Below, piece after piece: positions 47,637 to 58,804 of a stretch of 64,000 nucleotides of DNA. Position 1 is the stretch's first letter, and each line of letters begins with the position of its first letter. The notes under the pieces were generated by a model, which ran no database searches, was not told where the DNA came from, and saw only the letters and a list, made by a program, of their open reading frames with translations. Origin of the DNA: Desmodus rotundus (lineage: Eukaryota > Chordata > Mammalia > Chiroptera > Phyllostomidae); the NCBI RefSeq assembly GCF_022682495.2, contig NC_071396.1:22131735-22195734 (forward strand), given 5' to 3'. Both the position numbers and the translations under genes were made by a program.

Positions 47637-48390
47637 GGATCCAAGATGGTGGCAGAGTAGGTAGAAGTTACACTCACCTCTTCCCAGGACCTAAACCAGA
47701 ATTACAACTAAGTTATAGAACAACCACCCTGAATAACCAATGGAAGACTAGCTGAACAGAAGTCTTATAACCAAGGATTTACAGAAGAAGCCACAAAGAA
47801 ACTAATAAGGGTGGAGTGGCAGAAAGGACTGGCCCCACACCCACATGCAGCAGCTGAGCATTGGGAGGGACGAACTACCTCCCACAAGTCACGCACCATC
47901 AGAGGCTCTTTCAGTGACTGAGCCCAACAAGCAGCCAGCAGGTGGAGGCAGGTGGGGCATTAGGCCAAGGGAAGCAAATCAGACAGAGATAGACAAATAG
48001 CATATAACCTCACATCTACATGAATCTAAAAGAAAAGAAAGGAACTGAACTCACAGATGGAACAAATCGGTGATTATCAGAGACAGGGGTTGGGAGGGGG
48101 TGAAATGGGCAGGGGGGGTCAAAAGGTACAAACTTCCAGTTATGAGATAAATAGGTCTTGAGGATCTACTTACAGCATGGTGACAAAAGTTACCAATATG
48201 TAATTGTTATGTGGAAGTTGCTGAGAGAACAAATCTTAAGTTTTCAACACAAAGGAAAAAACGTCATATATGAGGTAGCGGATGTTAACTTATTTCATAG
48301 TATTTACATATACCAAATCATTGTTATGTACATAAAACTAATACGATGCTCTATGTCAATTATATCTCAATAAAGTATTAAATTAAAAAA
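47637..48390 (+). mobile_element. L1 5'UTR piece joined to L1 3'UTR
   Basis: CCAAGATGGTGGCAGAGTAG (47651 on) is the YY1-bearing start of a placental L1 5'UTR. The similarity runs to about 47960 (GAAGTCTTATAACCAAGGAT, GGGTGGAGTGGCAGAAAGGA). It is then followed directly by L1 3'UTR (TCTACATGAATCTAAAAG, TCAAAAGGTACAAACTTCCA) and the AATAAAGTATTAAATTAAAA tail. ORF1 and ORF2 are missing between. Confidence 0.75.
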
Positions 48391-49609
48391 AGGCAAAACG
48401 GGGGATAGAAATGTAAAAATGTTGATAATGGTTGAAATAATTCAGATTGAGGTTGATAATGCTACTATCTCTATTTTTGTACATATTCACATTTTTTCAC
48501 CAGATAAAGTTACAGAAAAAATTATTTAGCTGTCTCCAGAATTGGTTGGTGTAAGTGACTAATTGCAATACGCTAAACACTAAAAGGCAGTTCAACATGA
48601 AGGCAATGTTTGTTAGGGAAAAAACTTTGTGTAATTACCTTAACACATACTATAGAGGTCCCGAGTTGGTCATAAAAAATTCACTGTAATGAGAAATGGT
48701 TGTAAAGTTTTGTTATATTTCCTGAGATAAGGTGATCTATTTTTAACTGGACTAGTGGGTAATTTTTAAATGGGAAGCTCAAAAAGTTGGGTGATACATT
48801 TCCCTGAATACACAGAAAGCCTATTTAATCATTTTGTTTTTATAGGAAAGCCACCTTAATGAACAGTAAAGCTGGTCCCACGTACGTGGGGAAGCACACA
48901 GCTCCTGCGTGCGTCTGGCAGAACCCCCAGTACAGAGACCAGGCGTTGTTTCCCGACGACACCTACCTGTGCGTGTCCCAACACTATAGTTAGAAAACGG
49001 CTCAGATTTTCAGTTGTTTTTCCCAGAACTCCAAGATCATCTTCCTGTTTATCTTGGTGGTATGCCTATGCTCGTGATTTTTCTCTTCCCTGTAACATAT
49101 TAAAACGAGATTTTCAGATGAGGAAGCAAGAGGTCACTAGCTAACAATCAGATATTTGATTTCCTAAGCAGAACAGATACTCTCTTATTTTTAACACATC
49201 TTTAAAAGAGATATAGGTCTAGTCCCTTTAAGGTAATTCTTTTCACTGGGTTTTCTTCAAGTCATCATTCCCTCACTCATCTGGATTGCATGAAATCTCA
49301 GCTTTGCCTCTTTTAGTAAATCTCTTGTCAGTTCCTCAGTGGTCACTGCTTTATAGTTTAAACATCACCAGAAGAGCAAAGGGAAGCCAAATAGGTGCTC
49401 AGTTAGCTTTGTTCCCAGTTGGTGTGATGAGAAAACGATAGCACTTTAACTCATCCTTCAGCTTCTAAGATTGATTAGGATGGGGGGCAGCAAAAATTTT
49501 TCTGGCTATGGGAGTAATTCTGGCTGTGGGAGACACGAGCCTTTGTTCTCCCCAGAGTATTAGGTAACAAGCCTAGTGCTACTGATCCTCTAACTTAAAG
49601 GGAGGGACA
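48391..49609. other. Intergenic sequence, no gene seen
   Basis: Unique sequence with an old LINE-tail-like patch at about 48415-48530. No gene. Confidence 0.45.
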
Positions 49610-49765
49610 CTAATTGTCTTGCTCTTGTTTCATTTTCTGTAAATGGGCTTAGTAATCCTATCAGCTCGGAGTGTTGTTATGAGGATTACATGAGTTAATA
49701 TTTGTAAAATGCTTAGAACAGAGATTGGAACACAACAATGAGCACCATGTAAGTGTGAACCCTCT
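49610..49765 (+). mobile_element. MIR SINE
   Basis: TTCATTTTCTGTAAATGGGC, TTGTTATGAGGATTACATGA, then TAAAATGCTTAGAACAGAG. Confidence 0.85.
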
Positions 49766-51534
49766 ACAACACTTGCACGGCAGAATAGACAAGAGCTACA
49801 GTGCTGATGGAGTTCAGAACCTTGTTGAGTTTGTCATTGGCCGTTGCATTGCCAGCAGATGGTTTGGTGAAACTTCACTTGTTTCAGATTAGTTCACAGA
49901 TTATTAAGCGTAAGTTAAAATTCTGAAGTCGTGAATCTTTGTAAATATTTGAAATACTTCATATTTGACTGTTCTGTTCATGAAAACTTTGTTATATTTG
50001 ATTATTTTCAAGATACACATGTTTGGTCTGTGATTTTGTATACTTAATTGGAACGAAAGAATAGCTAACAAAGGTTTCGACATGAACATTTATTCTTTTA
50101 AGTAGCTATCAATGGAGATACATAAAAAGAGCATAGAGATGCAAATACCTATGTAGTAGTAAATACCTAAAGAAATCCTTTGCCTACTTTTATTACCTAC
50201 AAATAACTAAACTTAGAAAAACCAAGTGTTTGTGGAGCACTCGTATAGCAAAAGGAGGCCTAAGAAGTATTACAGTTTACTTGTTTTGGAATTGTACCTT
50301 ACATAATTTATGTGTACCAAAAATGTTTTAAAAATTTGCTTTCCTGGGCAACTTTTAAGACTTTCTAGATTTCCTGGGAATCTTGATGAGTGCAAAGGGC
50401 AGAGGTAGCAGGACCTTTTTCTTTGTTACCATCCCCTCCCAGGGTCCTACTCCCAACTCCAGGTTGTCATTATTCGTTTACGAGTCCGTCCTGCACTGGA
50501 CTGGTAATCAATCTCTTGTGCGCATGTATTGTAGTATAACCACTTCATCTGTGTGCCAAGGAGAGTTTGGTACTTATTAAATAAAGCTCTAGGAGAGTTG
50601 TATACGCAGCTGAGATAGATTCCGGTCTTGATTCTTTACAATAGTTGGATTTTATTTTGGTCTGGAATTTGAAGCTGTATCTTACTTACCTCAGTCTCCC
50701 AGAGGCCAAGCTACTTGGAATTACTATCCTCTTTCACCAGGTAGGAGCCCTAGGAGACTGTTTATTCATACAGCAGAATTTAAGAAGGACACTTTGCAGT
50801 TCTGTAGAGTCGAGGGAAAGTTTTATGTTTTCAGATTCAGGCTAGTGTTTTGTTTTGTTTTGTTTTTTTAATGCTACAAAGTGGCTATGATTCCTCATAT
50901 TCTCCAGCCTCTGCCCTACACATTTCAGCTCTTGTAAGTGTGCGAGGCTCTTACCTCATTATAGCACTCAGGGCTGCTGAAGCTATTTGCAGTCTATTTG
51001 GATGACACACAAGCCTAGCGCAGCACTGTCCACATTAGCTGGTGTTTAATACAGATTGAAAAAATCCAAAATCACAGCTCTTTTTATTCTTAAAATAAAT
51101 GACATGCAGAAAGAAACAACCTTGTCTTATTTTGGTAAGATGTTCATATTCTGCAAAGCAAAGAATTGCATGCATCAGAATAGCACAGATTCTATTAAGT
51201 GATTTTTTAAAAAATTAGTAAGTCATTAATGTAGTGATGCTCCTTTACCAAATCCAACTCTCAGGAGTGGTTCCATCAGACTGAATTTAAGTGCCTGAAT
51301 GCGGATATTGCGATCAGCATTGATTACTTTTACTCAGTAGCCAAATATTTTTCTTCGCGAGGTATCAAACTTGGCAAGATTTCACAGGGGTTTAAAGTGG
51401 TAAAAATATATCAAATTTCAATACCTTTAAATTACCAAACGGGACACAAGAGTTTGAATTAACACCGCAGCAATACTAATTTGTGTTTTTCACCATCTTA
51501 GACCTTGCTGAAACAGAGGCTGTTTGGGTGTAAT
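49766..51534. other. Intergenic sequence upstream of EGLN1, no gene seen
   Basis: AT-rich unique sequence. A TTTTG run lies at about 50851-50870. No ORF, exon or repeat with a recognisable identity. Confidence 0.5.
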
Positions 51535-51655
51535 GGAAAAAGCTGCTTCGGAATCTGATAGTCTAAGGCCTGGAATCAGTCCCAGTCCTGCGTGAGACTG
51601 GCCAAGTGACTTGACTTCTCTGAATTTCTGTTTTCTCCCGGGCAAAACGAGGGCT
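51535..51655 (+). mobile_element. MIR SINE at the edge of the EGLN1 promoter
   Basis: AAGGCCTGGAATCAGTCCCA, then GACTGGCCAAGTGACTTGAC and TCTGTTTTCTCCCGGGCAAA fit a diverged MIR. It ends about 125 bp before the CpG island. Confidence 0.65.
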
Positions 51656-51961
51656 GCAGGAGCCACCTTGCAAACTAGCGGAGAACGCGCCCCCAACACA
51701 CCGCTGGGTTACACAAACAGCAGCCATCTTACCACCGCGACTTCGCGGCCGCGCTCCCCCAGCAGGTGGAGAGAGCGTCCGGCTACCCCGGCTGCAGCGC
51801 TGAGCGGCCCCGCCCTCCCGCGGCTCGCGGGCCCGCCCCTCGGCGTCCGCGCGCAGGCCCGGGGCGCCGCCGGCCGAGCGCGTGTGCGCGGCCCCGCCCC
51901 CCGGCCCGCCCCGCCCCCGCCCTCGCGCGCCCCCCGCCAGGGTCGCGGCAGGGCCGTGGTG

Positions 51962-51968
51962 TACGTGC
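51962..51968 (+). promoter_or_regulatory. EGLN1: Candidate hypoxia response element (TACGTGC)
   Basis: TACGTGC contains the HIF-binding core RCGTG and lies 385 bp upstream of the ATG inside the CpG island. Human EGLN1 is a HIF-1 target with a functional HRE in the same promoter CpG island, forming a negative feedback loop. That this is the orthologous site is inferred from its core and placement; no alignment was made. Confidence 0.65.
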
Positions 51969-52139
51969 CGAGCGCGCAGAGCGAGTGGCGCCCGCACGCC
52001 CTGCGCTCCACCACAGGCCGGCTGGGTGCCCGGGACGCGGAGGCGGCCAAGGAGGCAGGGCTCGCGCGCTCGGGCTCGCGCGCCCGAGCGGAGGTCGCTG
52101 TCTGTCGCGCAGGCCGCGCTCCCTCGGCTCGCGGGGGCG

Positions 52140-52151
52140 ATGAGGCTCTGA
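52140..52151 (+). other. Minimal upstream ORF (M-R-L-stop) in EGLN1 leader
   Basis: ATG AGG CTC TGA forms a three-codon uORF ending 195 nt before the EGLN1 start. No other AUG occurs between it and the main ATG. It acts only if transcription starts upstream of 52140, which the sequence cannot show. The context GGGGCGATGA has no A/G at -3 matched with G at +4, so initiation would be moderate to weak. Confidence 0.45.
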
Positions 52152-52346
52152 GGCGGCAGCCGGCGCTGCGCTGCCGGGCCCGAAGACGAGGAAGCGTCCG
52201 GGCGGACGGTGGGGAGCCGGCCTCCCTCAGGCGGGGGGCGGCGAGTGCACGGCGCAGTGACGGGCCCTGCCACTCCGCTCGCTCCCTTGTCCCGGGCGAG
52301 GCCGTCCGGCCGCCACCCCTCCTGTTCGGCTGCCGCCGCCGCCGCC

Positions 52347-53237
52347 ATGGCCAATGACAGCGGCGGGCCCGGCGGGATGAGCCAGAGCGAGCGAGACCGG
52401 CAGTACTGCGAGCTGTGCGGGAAGATGGAGAACCTGCTGCGCTGCGGCCGCTGCCGCAGCTCCTTCTACTGCAGCAAGGAGCACCAGCGCCAGGACTGGA
52501 AGAAGCACAAGCTCGTGTGCCAGAGCGGCGAGGGCGCCCCCGGCCACGGGGCGGGACCGCACCCGCACGCCGGCCCCTCGCCGGCCTCCGCGGTGCAGCC
52601 GCCCAGGGCCGGCGGGGCCAGTGAGGCCCGGAAGGCGACGCCGCGCCGGGACAGCGCTGCCGCCGGGGACGCAGCCAAGGCAAAGGCCAAGCCCGCGGCG
52701 GCCGCGTCCCCGCCTCGCGCGGCGCCGGGCGGCCGGGGCCCGGCGGCGGCGGCGGCGACGGCGGCCGAGGCGGAGCCCGCGAAGGAGGAGGCGCTGGGCC
52801 GCTCGTCGCTGTTCCAGGAGAAGGCGAACCTGTACCCGCCGAGCAACACGCCGGGCGAGGGGCTGAGCCACGGCGGCGGCCTGCGCCCCAACGGGCAGAC
52901 GAAGCCGCTGCCGGCGCTGAAGCTGGCGCTGGAGTACATCGTGCCGTGCATGAACAAGCACGGCATCTGCGTGGTGGACGACTTCCTGGGCAAGGAGACC
53001 GGGCAGCAGATCGGCGAGGAGGTGCGCGCCCTGCACGACACCGGCAAGTTCACGGACGGCCAGCTGGTCAGCCAGAAGAGCGACTCGTCCAAGGACATCC
53101 GAGGCGATCAGATCACCTGGATCGAGGGCAAGGAGCCCGGCTGCGAAACCATTGGGCTGCTTATGAGCAGCATGGACGACCTGATCCGCCACTGTAACGG
53201 GAAGCTGGGCAACTACAAAATCAATGGCCGGACGAAA
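52347..53237 (+). CDS. EGLN1: EGLN1 (PHD2, HIF prolyl hydroxylase) first coding exon
   Basis: PHD2 uses Fe(II), O2 and 2-oxoglutarate to hydroxylate HIF-alpha prolines in cytoplasm and nucleus, allowing VHL-dependent degradation. The ATG has an ideal Kozak context (GCCGCCATGG) and opens [10 protein letters not shown]. Residues 21-58 are a complete MYND zinc finger (C21, C24, C33, C36, C42, H46, H54, C58), which in human PHD2 recruits PXLE-motif HSP90 co-chaperones. Residues 59-180 are a Pro/Ala/Gly-rich linker. From about 181 the double-stranded beta-helix domain begins, including the mobile beta2-beta3 loop (about 237-254). The exon is exactly 297 codons, ends after GRTK and is followed by GTAAGT, so the junction is phase 0, as I recall for human. 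The catalytic His/Asp/His and the 2-oxoglutarate-binding Arg are encoded downstream, outside the window. An in-frame GTG-started extension upstream of the ATG is not credible. Confidence 0.97.
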
Positions 53238-53243
53238 GTAAGT
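53238..53243 (+). other. EGLN1: EGLN1 exon 1 splice donor
   Basis: The sequence reads ACGAAA|GTAAGT, a strong U1-type 5' splice site directly after codon 297. If the donor were skipped, the frame would run on to a stop ending at 53378, giving a 343-residue protein without a catalytic site. Confidence 0.93.
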
Positions 53244-55369
53244 GCGTGCTCAGCCCCTGCCCGCGACGGGAGCTGCCTAGCGCAGGGGGCGCGGTGTCTC
53301 CGTAGAAAGGCGATCTTTTTGTGCAGCACCCCGTTAGGAGAACGGATGGAATCCAACAGGAGGTGTTTATCTAGTTAGCCCCTTTCTCTGTGTCCGCTGT
53401 TTCCAACCTACTGTCTGTTTGCAAACTTCTCCGTCTACGTGCATGGTTTTCTGGCTGAACTTAGGGCCCTTCCTTTAACTTCTGTCTCTCTCACTCTAAC
53501 TCACTCGCTCACTCATTGCGCTATTACTTCAGCCTCGGTTGGAGTTTCAGCCGCCCGGTGGGGGACGTTACAGTACTGCCCCAGGAAGGGCTGGTTCTGC
53601 GTCTGCCGTGTGCTTGCGTTCGCTCCTCCGCTCTCTGGTCTTTGAACCACTCGGCAGATTCTGACCTGCAGAGCGGAATGCTCCGTTCAGTTAAGAATGG
53701 CCCCGCTGACCACGAAAAGGTGAATTTAAAATCAGCGTGTAGCCCAAAGAGTCCTCATTTCTGGAAGAGCTTGGCTGCCCCCTCCCCCTCACTCGGTCCC
53801 TGCTGTTTTGAAACCCACTACACAGCCGGGAAAGAAGTATTTCCGTTTCCAGACCCCTCAGTGTAGGTAGGTTACATTTTTAGCATAGGTTTCCTTTATT
53901 TGCTTTGTTAACCCCTCTGTCGAAAAAGAACTTTTTTGTAGCTTCCTCGGGGGGGGAAACAGGGAATTGAAGCAGGAGTGAAGGCTCCTGGTGAAACTTG
54001 TTTTCTCTTTACTACTGCCGTTTCCCCCCCCAACAGAGTCTTCAGTTTCTACCTACTGATGCCTCCTGCCTCCTCGGTAGGATGAACAGTAGGCTCGTTC
54101 CTCTTTAATGCTGTCTTGCAGTCCTTTTGCATTTTCTTTCCCAGATCTTAACATTCTCTTTGTAGCCAGGTTCATTCAGGCCACCCTGCTCCACCCTCTT
54201 CCTTCATCAGTCTCTATTTGATACCGTAAGTTTCGAGAGCTTATTTTAGGAGACCATCACACCCTTAGGTGTTGGTGGGTGCACACTAGCTCTTTCCAGT
54301 TGTTCTTTGTGTGCGGGTCAGACCATCTATTCTGGTAATTGTTACGGATGACTCCCAGGTGGTCGGAGAGGCTGAGCATCTACAGTTAAGAAAGTTCTAT
54401 ACATGAAAATTTTGTGGGGGCAAAGTACAGTGCGAAGTCTGATTTACATATAGTTGCTTTATTGCTGGATGAAGGCACATGTCTTAATATCATGCAGTCT
54501 CAAAAAAATGAACAGTGGCTTAGTAGTAAGCTGGAAGAAAAAAGGGGGCTTGGTTCAATCTCAGTCTTGGTCTTTAATAGAGAACTTCATTTATATGTTT
54601 TAAAATAACTTTGTCTGAAATGTGAGTGTGGTCGTGAACCCCAGAGTAGGAAGGGAGCTGGCTTGAGGGAATATTAATTTTACTGTTCTGTGAAGACTGA
54701 CCAACGTGTATGGTTGGGGCGTAAGCTTAAGGTGAAGTCACAAAGAAGATAATGTCCTAAATCCTCCTTGATCTGCCTCCCCTCGTTAATTTAGCTTTCC
54801 ACGGTGAGCTCAGTCCTCTTTCCTATTTTCCTGTTTACACCTGTCCTTTTCAGGGAGGGGACAGCAGTCAGCCTGTCTCTTACAGCCATTGCTTCTCTTG
54901 AAGCTGCAGTTAGAAAATAGCCATCTCCTTCCTAAGGTGCCTCAGTGGCTGAAGGGAACCGTAGTGTAAGTTTTAAATTACTTGACTACACGAACGGTTA
55001 TGTGATAAAGGACTAGCTGAAGGAAGGGTGGATTTTAAACTCTTCAGATTCAATCTTACACTTAACAGTAATTTTAAGTAATCTTAAGATCTATAAATGA
55101 TCTTAGGGAATCCTTTTCATTGTACTTCTTAGCTGAGAGATGTTTTGTTAATCATGCATGTTCAGTGATGTAATTTAACTATTCCTAAAAACCCCAGAAA
55201 TACTTGCTTTGGGGGAATGGGAAGGTATCAGATTACCAGCCAGCATGCAGGGGTGGGCAGAAGTAGGTTTACAGTTGTAATACAGATGATAAATTAATAA
55301 CACAAGAGTGAACTGTGTTTCACATACTCACAACCGTAAACCTGCTTTTGCTCACCCGTGAATACGGAG

Positions 55370-55540
55370 CAACCACAGTGTGCTAGGCGCCAGATTAGTT
55401 TCTGTGCAGACTGATCGTGATAATCCTGTGAAGTAGGTAGTATCATTTCTAATTTACGTTTGAGGATATTCAGCTCAGGCTTGTCCAAGGCCTACCTTAG
55501 GATAATGTGGGGGATTCAGATATCAAGCTCCATGCCTTTT
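55370..55540 (-). mobile_element. MIR SINE in EGLN1 intron 1
   Basis: Antisense MIR: GTGAAGTAGGTAGTATCATT, ATTCAGCTCAGGCTTGTCCA. Confidence 0.7.
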
Positions 55541-55884
55541 TTTTTTCTTTTTTCTTACTGTACGGCACACAGGTGGGTTATTGGATGAGAACATGTAGAT
55601 TATTTAGCATACATACTACTGAAACTGAAATTTGGTGGGTGAGTAGTTGTTACTGTCGGGCTACCTAAACTTTTGATGAGGGACTGTACAATGTTTATTT
55701 CAGGTAGCGGCTGAAAAACCACGTTATAGTTATCCACCTGAATCATGCTCATTTCAACATAGTAACCCTTGAGAGTGTATGGGTACCATGTGTGCTTGCA
55801 GAGATGGCCTTCATTTAAGAATTTTACCATCCTTTACAACATGGTAGTGATTTAAAAAGTCACTTGCCTCAATGTGTAGTGTTT

Positions 55885-56045
55885 TCCCACTTAGATTTTA
55901 ATAGCAACTCTGTAAAATAGGTAGATTGTTGCTGTGGTATTCCTGTTTATAGATTAGAACAGTGAGCCCCAGGAAAGTGAGTTCACTTGTTACAAGGAAA
56001 TCGTGTAGCATTCCAGGACTTAAATTCAGGTTTCTGACCAAGATT
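55885..56045 (-). mobile_element. MIR SINE in EGLN1 intron 1
   Basis: Antisense MIR: CAACTCTGTAAAATAGGTAG, ACAGTGAGCCCCAGGAAAGT, then ACTTAAATTCAGGTTTCTGA. Confidence 0.75.
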
Positions 56046-57177
56046 CTGATGTTCTTTTTCAGTCATGTTATTCCCTTTGATCTTTGTGTGTGTCAGTGCT
56101 TGATAATCAGATGACATATAATTGCCTGCGGCTCATTCGGTAGAGGCTTTGATTTCCCCCAGGTTTCTGCTTAAGGCATCTTATCTGGCCACAGGTTGTC
56201 CAACTACTTTAAAAGAGGAACTACAAGGGAAGAACTAAGTAATAATAGAAAAATGGGAACACGGTTGTAGTCACCCATGTGACAAGCTCTTTTCCACTTT
56301 CTCTGGTTCTTTTGGGGGGATCCCCCCCTTTTGCTCTTAAACTGCCCTTTGATCCTTGATTCTTTCTCACACCCTTTCTTCTATCAAGAAAACTTGCAGT
56401 GATGGCCAGTAGGGAGGGATCCTGGTCTGCTAATTTGTGAAGAGTAGTGTTCTGTAAGAAATCATAGGTGCCTTTACTCGCTGGTAGAGGAAGCATAGGA
56501 AGGCAAAGGACTAAGGATCATGGGAAAGTAGCAAACTGTTACTCAGTTGGAGATTCTTAGCCACAGTGAAGAAAAGAATTGCCTGTTAAAATAAAAATGC
56601 TGAAGTCATACACATATTTTTAGAATTTCATTCAAAACTTACTCTGCTCACTTAAGAAGTACATAAAGAAAAGGATTGATAGATTAGGTTGAGACCAATA
56701 TGCCACAGATTATATTCCTAAAATTTCTTAGTACTGTAGTTATCAGCTCTGGATGAGTACAGCTTTTAGAGCAAAGAATAGGATGAGGAACATTCTGTTA
56801 CTTTATTCACTACTGCAGAGGTGGCGGTGACGGTCCTCTTAGATGTTACAAAGAAAACCAGGCATAACTTCCTTCTGAGTCTACTCCCGCCGCTTTCTCT
56901 GCACTCCCGGCATCCAGGATGTACGAATTGAAGCAGCTCCTTTAGTGTTTTAATAACTGTGCCAGAATTCAAGATCAAAGTCTGTGTGCAGAAAGGCTGA
57001 GAATATTGGTGCTTCAGTGGTTTTTACATGGTGCTTTAGAATTTAAGAGCTACATGTGGATTGAAAAGAGTCTTAATAGGTTGCAAGTTGAGCTTTTAAA
57101 GGAAAACATTTTGTATAGTGAATTAGTTCACATATAAATAAGGTCACTCCTTTAATTTTAAAGGAATTTAAAATAAA

Positions 57178-57193
57178 GTGTGTGTGTGTGTGT
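57178..57193. repeat. Short (TG)n microsatellite in EGLN1 intron 1
   Basis: About eight TG dinucleotides, followed by TTTTGTTTTG runs. Confidence 0.9.
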
Positions 57194-57314
57194 TTCATTT
57201 TGTTTTGTTTTTGCACATTTATAGCTCTTTGCTTATCTGTTACCTAATAAGCCACAAAAATACCTGTAAAACGTTAGTCACAGGAGGGCATCTAAATGTA
57301 GGATAGTCGACTTT

Positions 57315-57525
57315 GTGCTGCTGTTAGATCTGGGTTGGATCCTAGATCTGCCACTGTTTCTGTGTCCTTGAGCCAGTTGCTTAACCTTCCTGAGCCTCAG
57401 TTCTTTCTTTGTAAAATGGTGTTAAATGATATCTGTCTTCTGCCTCTCAACTTGCTGTGAGCACATATGTATAAAAGCACTTTTTAAGTTGTAAAGCACT
57501 ATGCAAAACTTGTTAATTGTTACTC
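57315..57525 (+). mobile_element. MIR SINE in EGLN1 intron 1
   Basis: AGATCTGCCACTGTTTCTGT, TTGCTTAACCTTCCTGAGCC, TCAGTTCTTTCTTTGTAAAA and TTGTAAAGCACTATGCAAAA follow the MIR consensus. Confidence 0.88.
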
Positions 57526-57664
57526 TTCCCATTTAACATTTTTTCTCTTTTCCTTATTCTTTCTTTAAGAGTTCTATGCTTTTCCTGTCTTTCTCCCTCC
57601 TGTAAGCTGAAGGAAAAGAGAATGATCACCCATTTTTGACCTTCTCCTCATATATACACACATT

Positions 57665-57795
57665 TTTTTTTGAAACAGTAAATAAGTCCCAAAGAGATTA
57701 AGTGATTTGTTCAAGGTCACAGTGATGGTTAATGACAAAACTGGCAGACTGACGTTTAAGTTCATTCTCATATCTGTAACTTTATGCTGCATCTC
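57665..57795 (-). mobile_element. MIR SINE in EGLN1 intron 1
   Basis: Antisense MIR: CAAAGAGATTAAGTGATTTG, then TTCAAGGTCACAGTGATGGT. Confidence 0.75.
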
Positions 57796-58804
57796 ATGTA
57801 AAGATTACTTACTTCCACTTCACTAACGTTGGTGTATTTTATGCTATTTTTGAGGGTGATCTGAACATTTATGACTTCCTTTTCCTTCTCCCATTTACTT
57901 TTATCATTCTGTACTTTGGTTTATCTGTTGTTCTAGTTTAAATTGTACTCCTTTAAATAATTTCCTCTTAATTTTCCTAGATGTTTTTTATTCAGTTTCT
58001 TGCCTTTCCTCCAACATTAAAGCCATTTTCCCAGAAACAGGTCTAGTCTCCCGTGTTCCCTGAGCAGGAGCTGTCTTTCTGTAGTGTTTCTGGTTTACAT
58101 GTTTGCTCTCTGTTCTCTTTTCCCTGTTTTCCTCTGTTAGCCTTGAAATCTGTCCTTGGTCCTCTCCTGCTTTCTGATGCCTGTTCCTTTCTGGTGTGCC
58201 TTTGGATGGATGCTGTCTGTCGCCTTAGTTTTTATTTATTGTTTTGCTTTAGTCTGTTCCCGCTTCCTTTTATTTGAGCAGATTCTTAAACTGTTTTCAT
58301 GGGTGCATTTTACTACTCTGCTTTCATTCTGCCTCTTCCACTATGCCCTTGTTTTTGCACGTGAAACATTTGCTGTAGGATGGCATTCAGATCATTTATT
58401 GAGCCATATTCATCAGCTTGTCTTTGATTCATTCCAGCTAAAACCTTTCTGTTCTAAAAAAACAAAAGGAAAGAAACAAACAAAAAACTGATAGTTAACC
58501 AGAGTCTTCCCTTACAACAGATTATTTCACGCCTGTATTTTCTATTCCAAGGTCTAAACTGTTCTGCCACCTTTATCAGAATATGTTGTACCTCATTATC
58601 ATACTTTTCCAGAACCAAATCAAAGTTTGATTTTTTTAAGAACTTGATAGCATCTGTAGCCTCTGTTTACTCATTAAAATCACCATGGAATTTTTAAGTG
58701 TTTGGAATTCTTGTTTTCTTTATCATTGTCCCAAATCCCATTTCTTTACCAAAGGAAAATACACGTACTTTTGGCCCCTCCTGACTGTATTCTCTTGAGT
58801 CCTG

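Larger units (their letters stand above)
51660..52346 (+). promoter_or_regulatory. EGLN1: EGLN1 core promoter and 5' leader
   Basis: No TATA box is present. Closely spaced GC boxes (CCCCGCCC, CCCCGCCCCC) lie at about 51891-51925, expected to bind Sp1-type factors. A YY1-like motif (AAGATGGC read on the minus strand) is at 51723-51730. The transcription start cannot be fixed from sequence; it probably lies between the GC boxes and about 52200. The last AUG before the main start is at 52140, so ribosomes see at most that short uORF in a short leader. Confidence 0.8.
51780..53340. promoter_or_regulatory. EGLN1: CpG island over EGLN1 promoter and exon 1
   Basis: Base composition changes sharply from AT-rich to very GC- and CpG-rich at about 51690-51780, and returns to ordinary composition a short way into intron 1. 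The island covers the presumed promoter, the 5' leader and all of exon 1. This is typical of a broadly expressed gene with an unmethylated promoter. Confidence 0.93.

Noticed and set aside
52209..52346. N-terminal 46-codon extension of EGLN1
   Set aside because: It starts with GTG, has no AUG and no resemblance to PHD2, whose N-terminus [10 protein letters not shown] is at 52347 with an ideal Kozak context.
51611..52357. 248-codon + strand frame overlapping the EGLN1 start
   Set aside because: It begins inside a MIR and crosses the promoter. It would need transcription from well upstream of the CpG island; composition alone explains it.
51563..52683. Overlapping long antisense frames over the CpG island (263 and 324 codons)
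   Set aside because: CpG-rich DNA lacks stop codons by composition. The products are low-complexity Arg/Ala/Pro runs.
52227..53192. 321-codon open frame antisense to EGLN1 exon 1
   Set aside because: It is a shadow of the GC-rich sense frame: extremely biased composition (Arg, Ala, Leu, Gly), no known domain and no independent promoter or splice signals.
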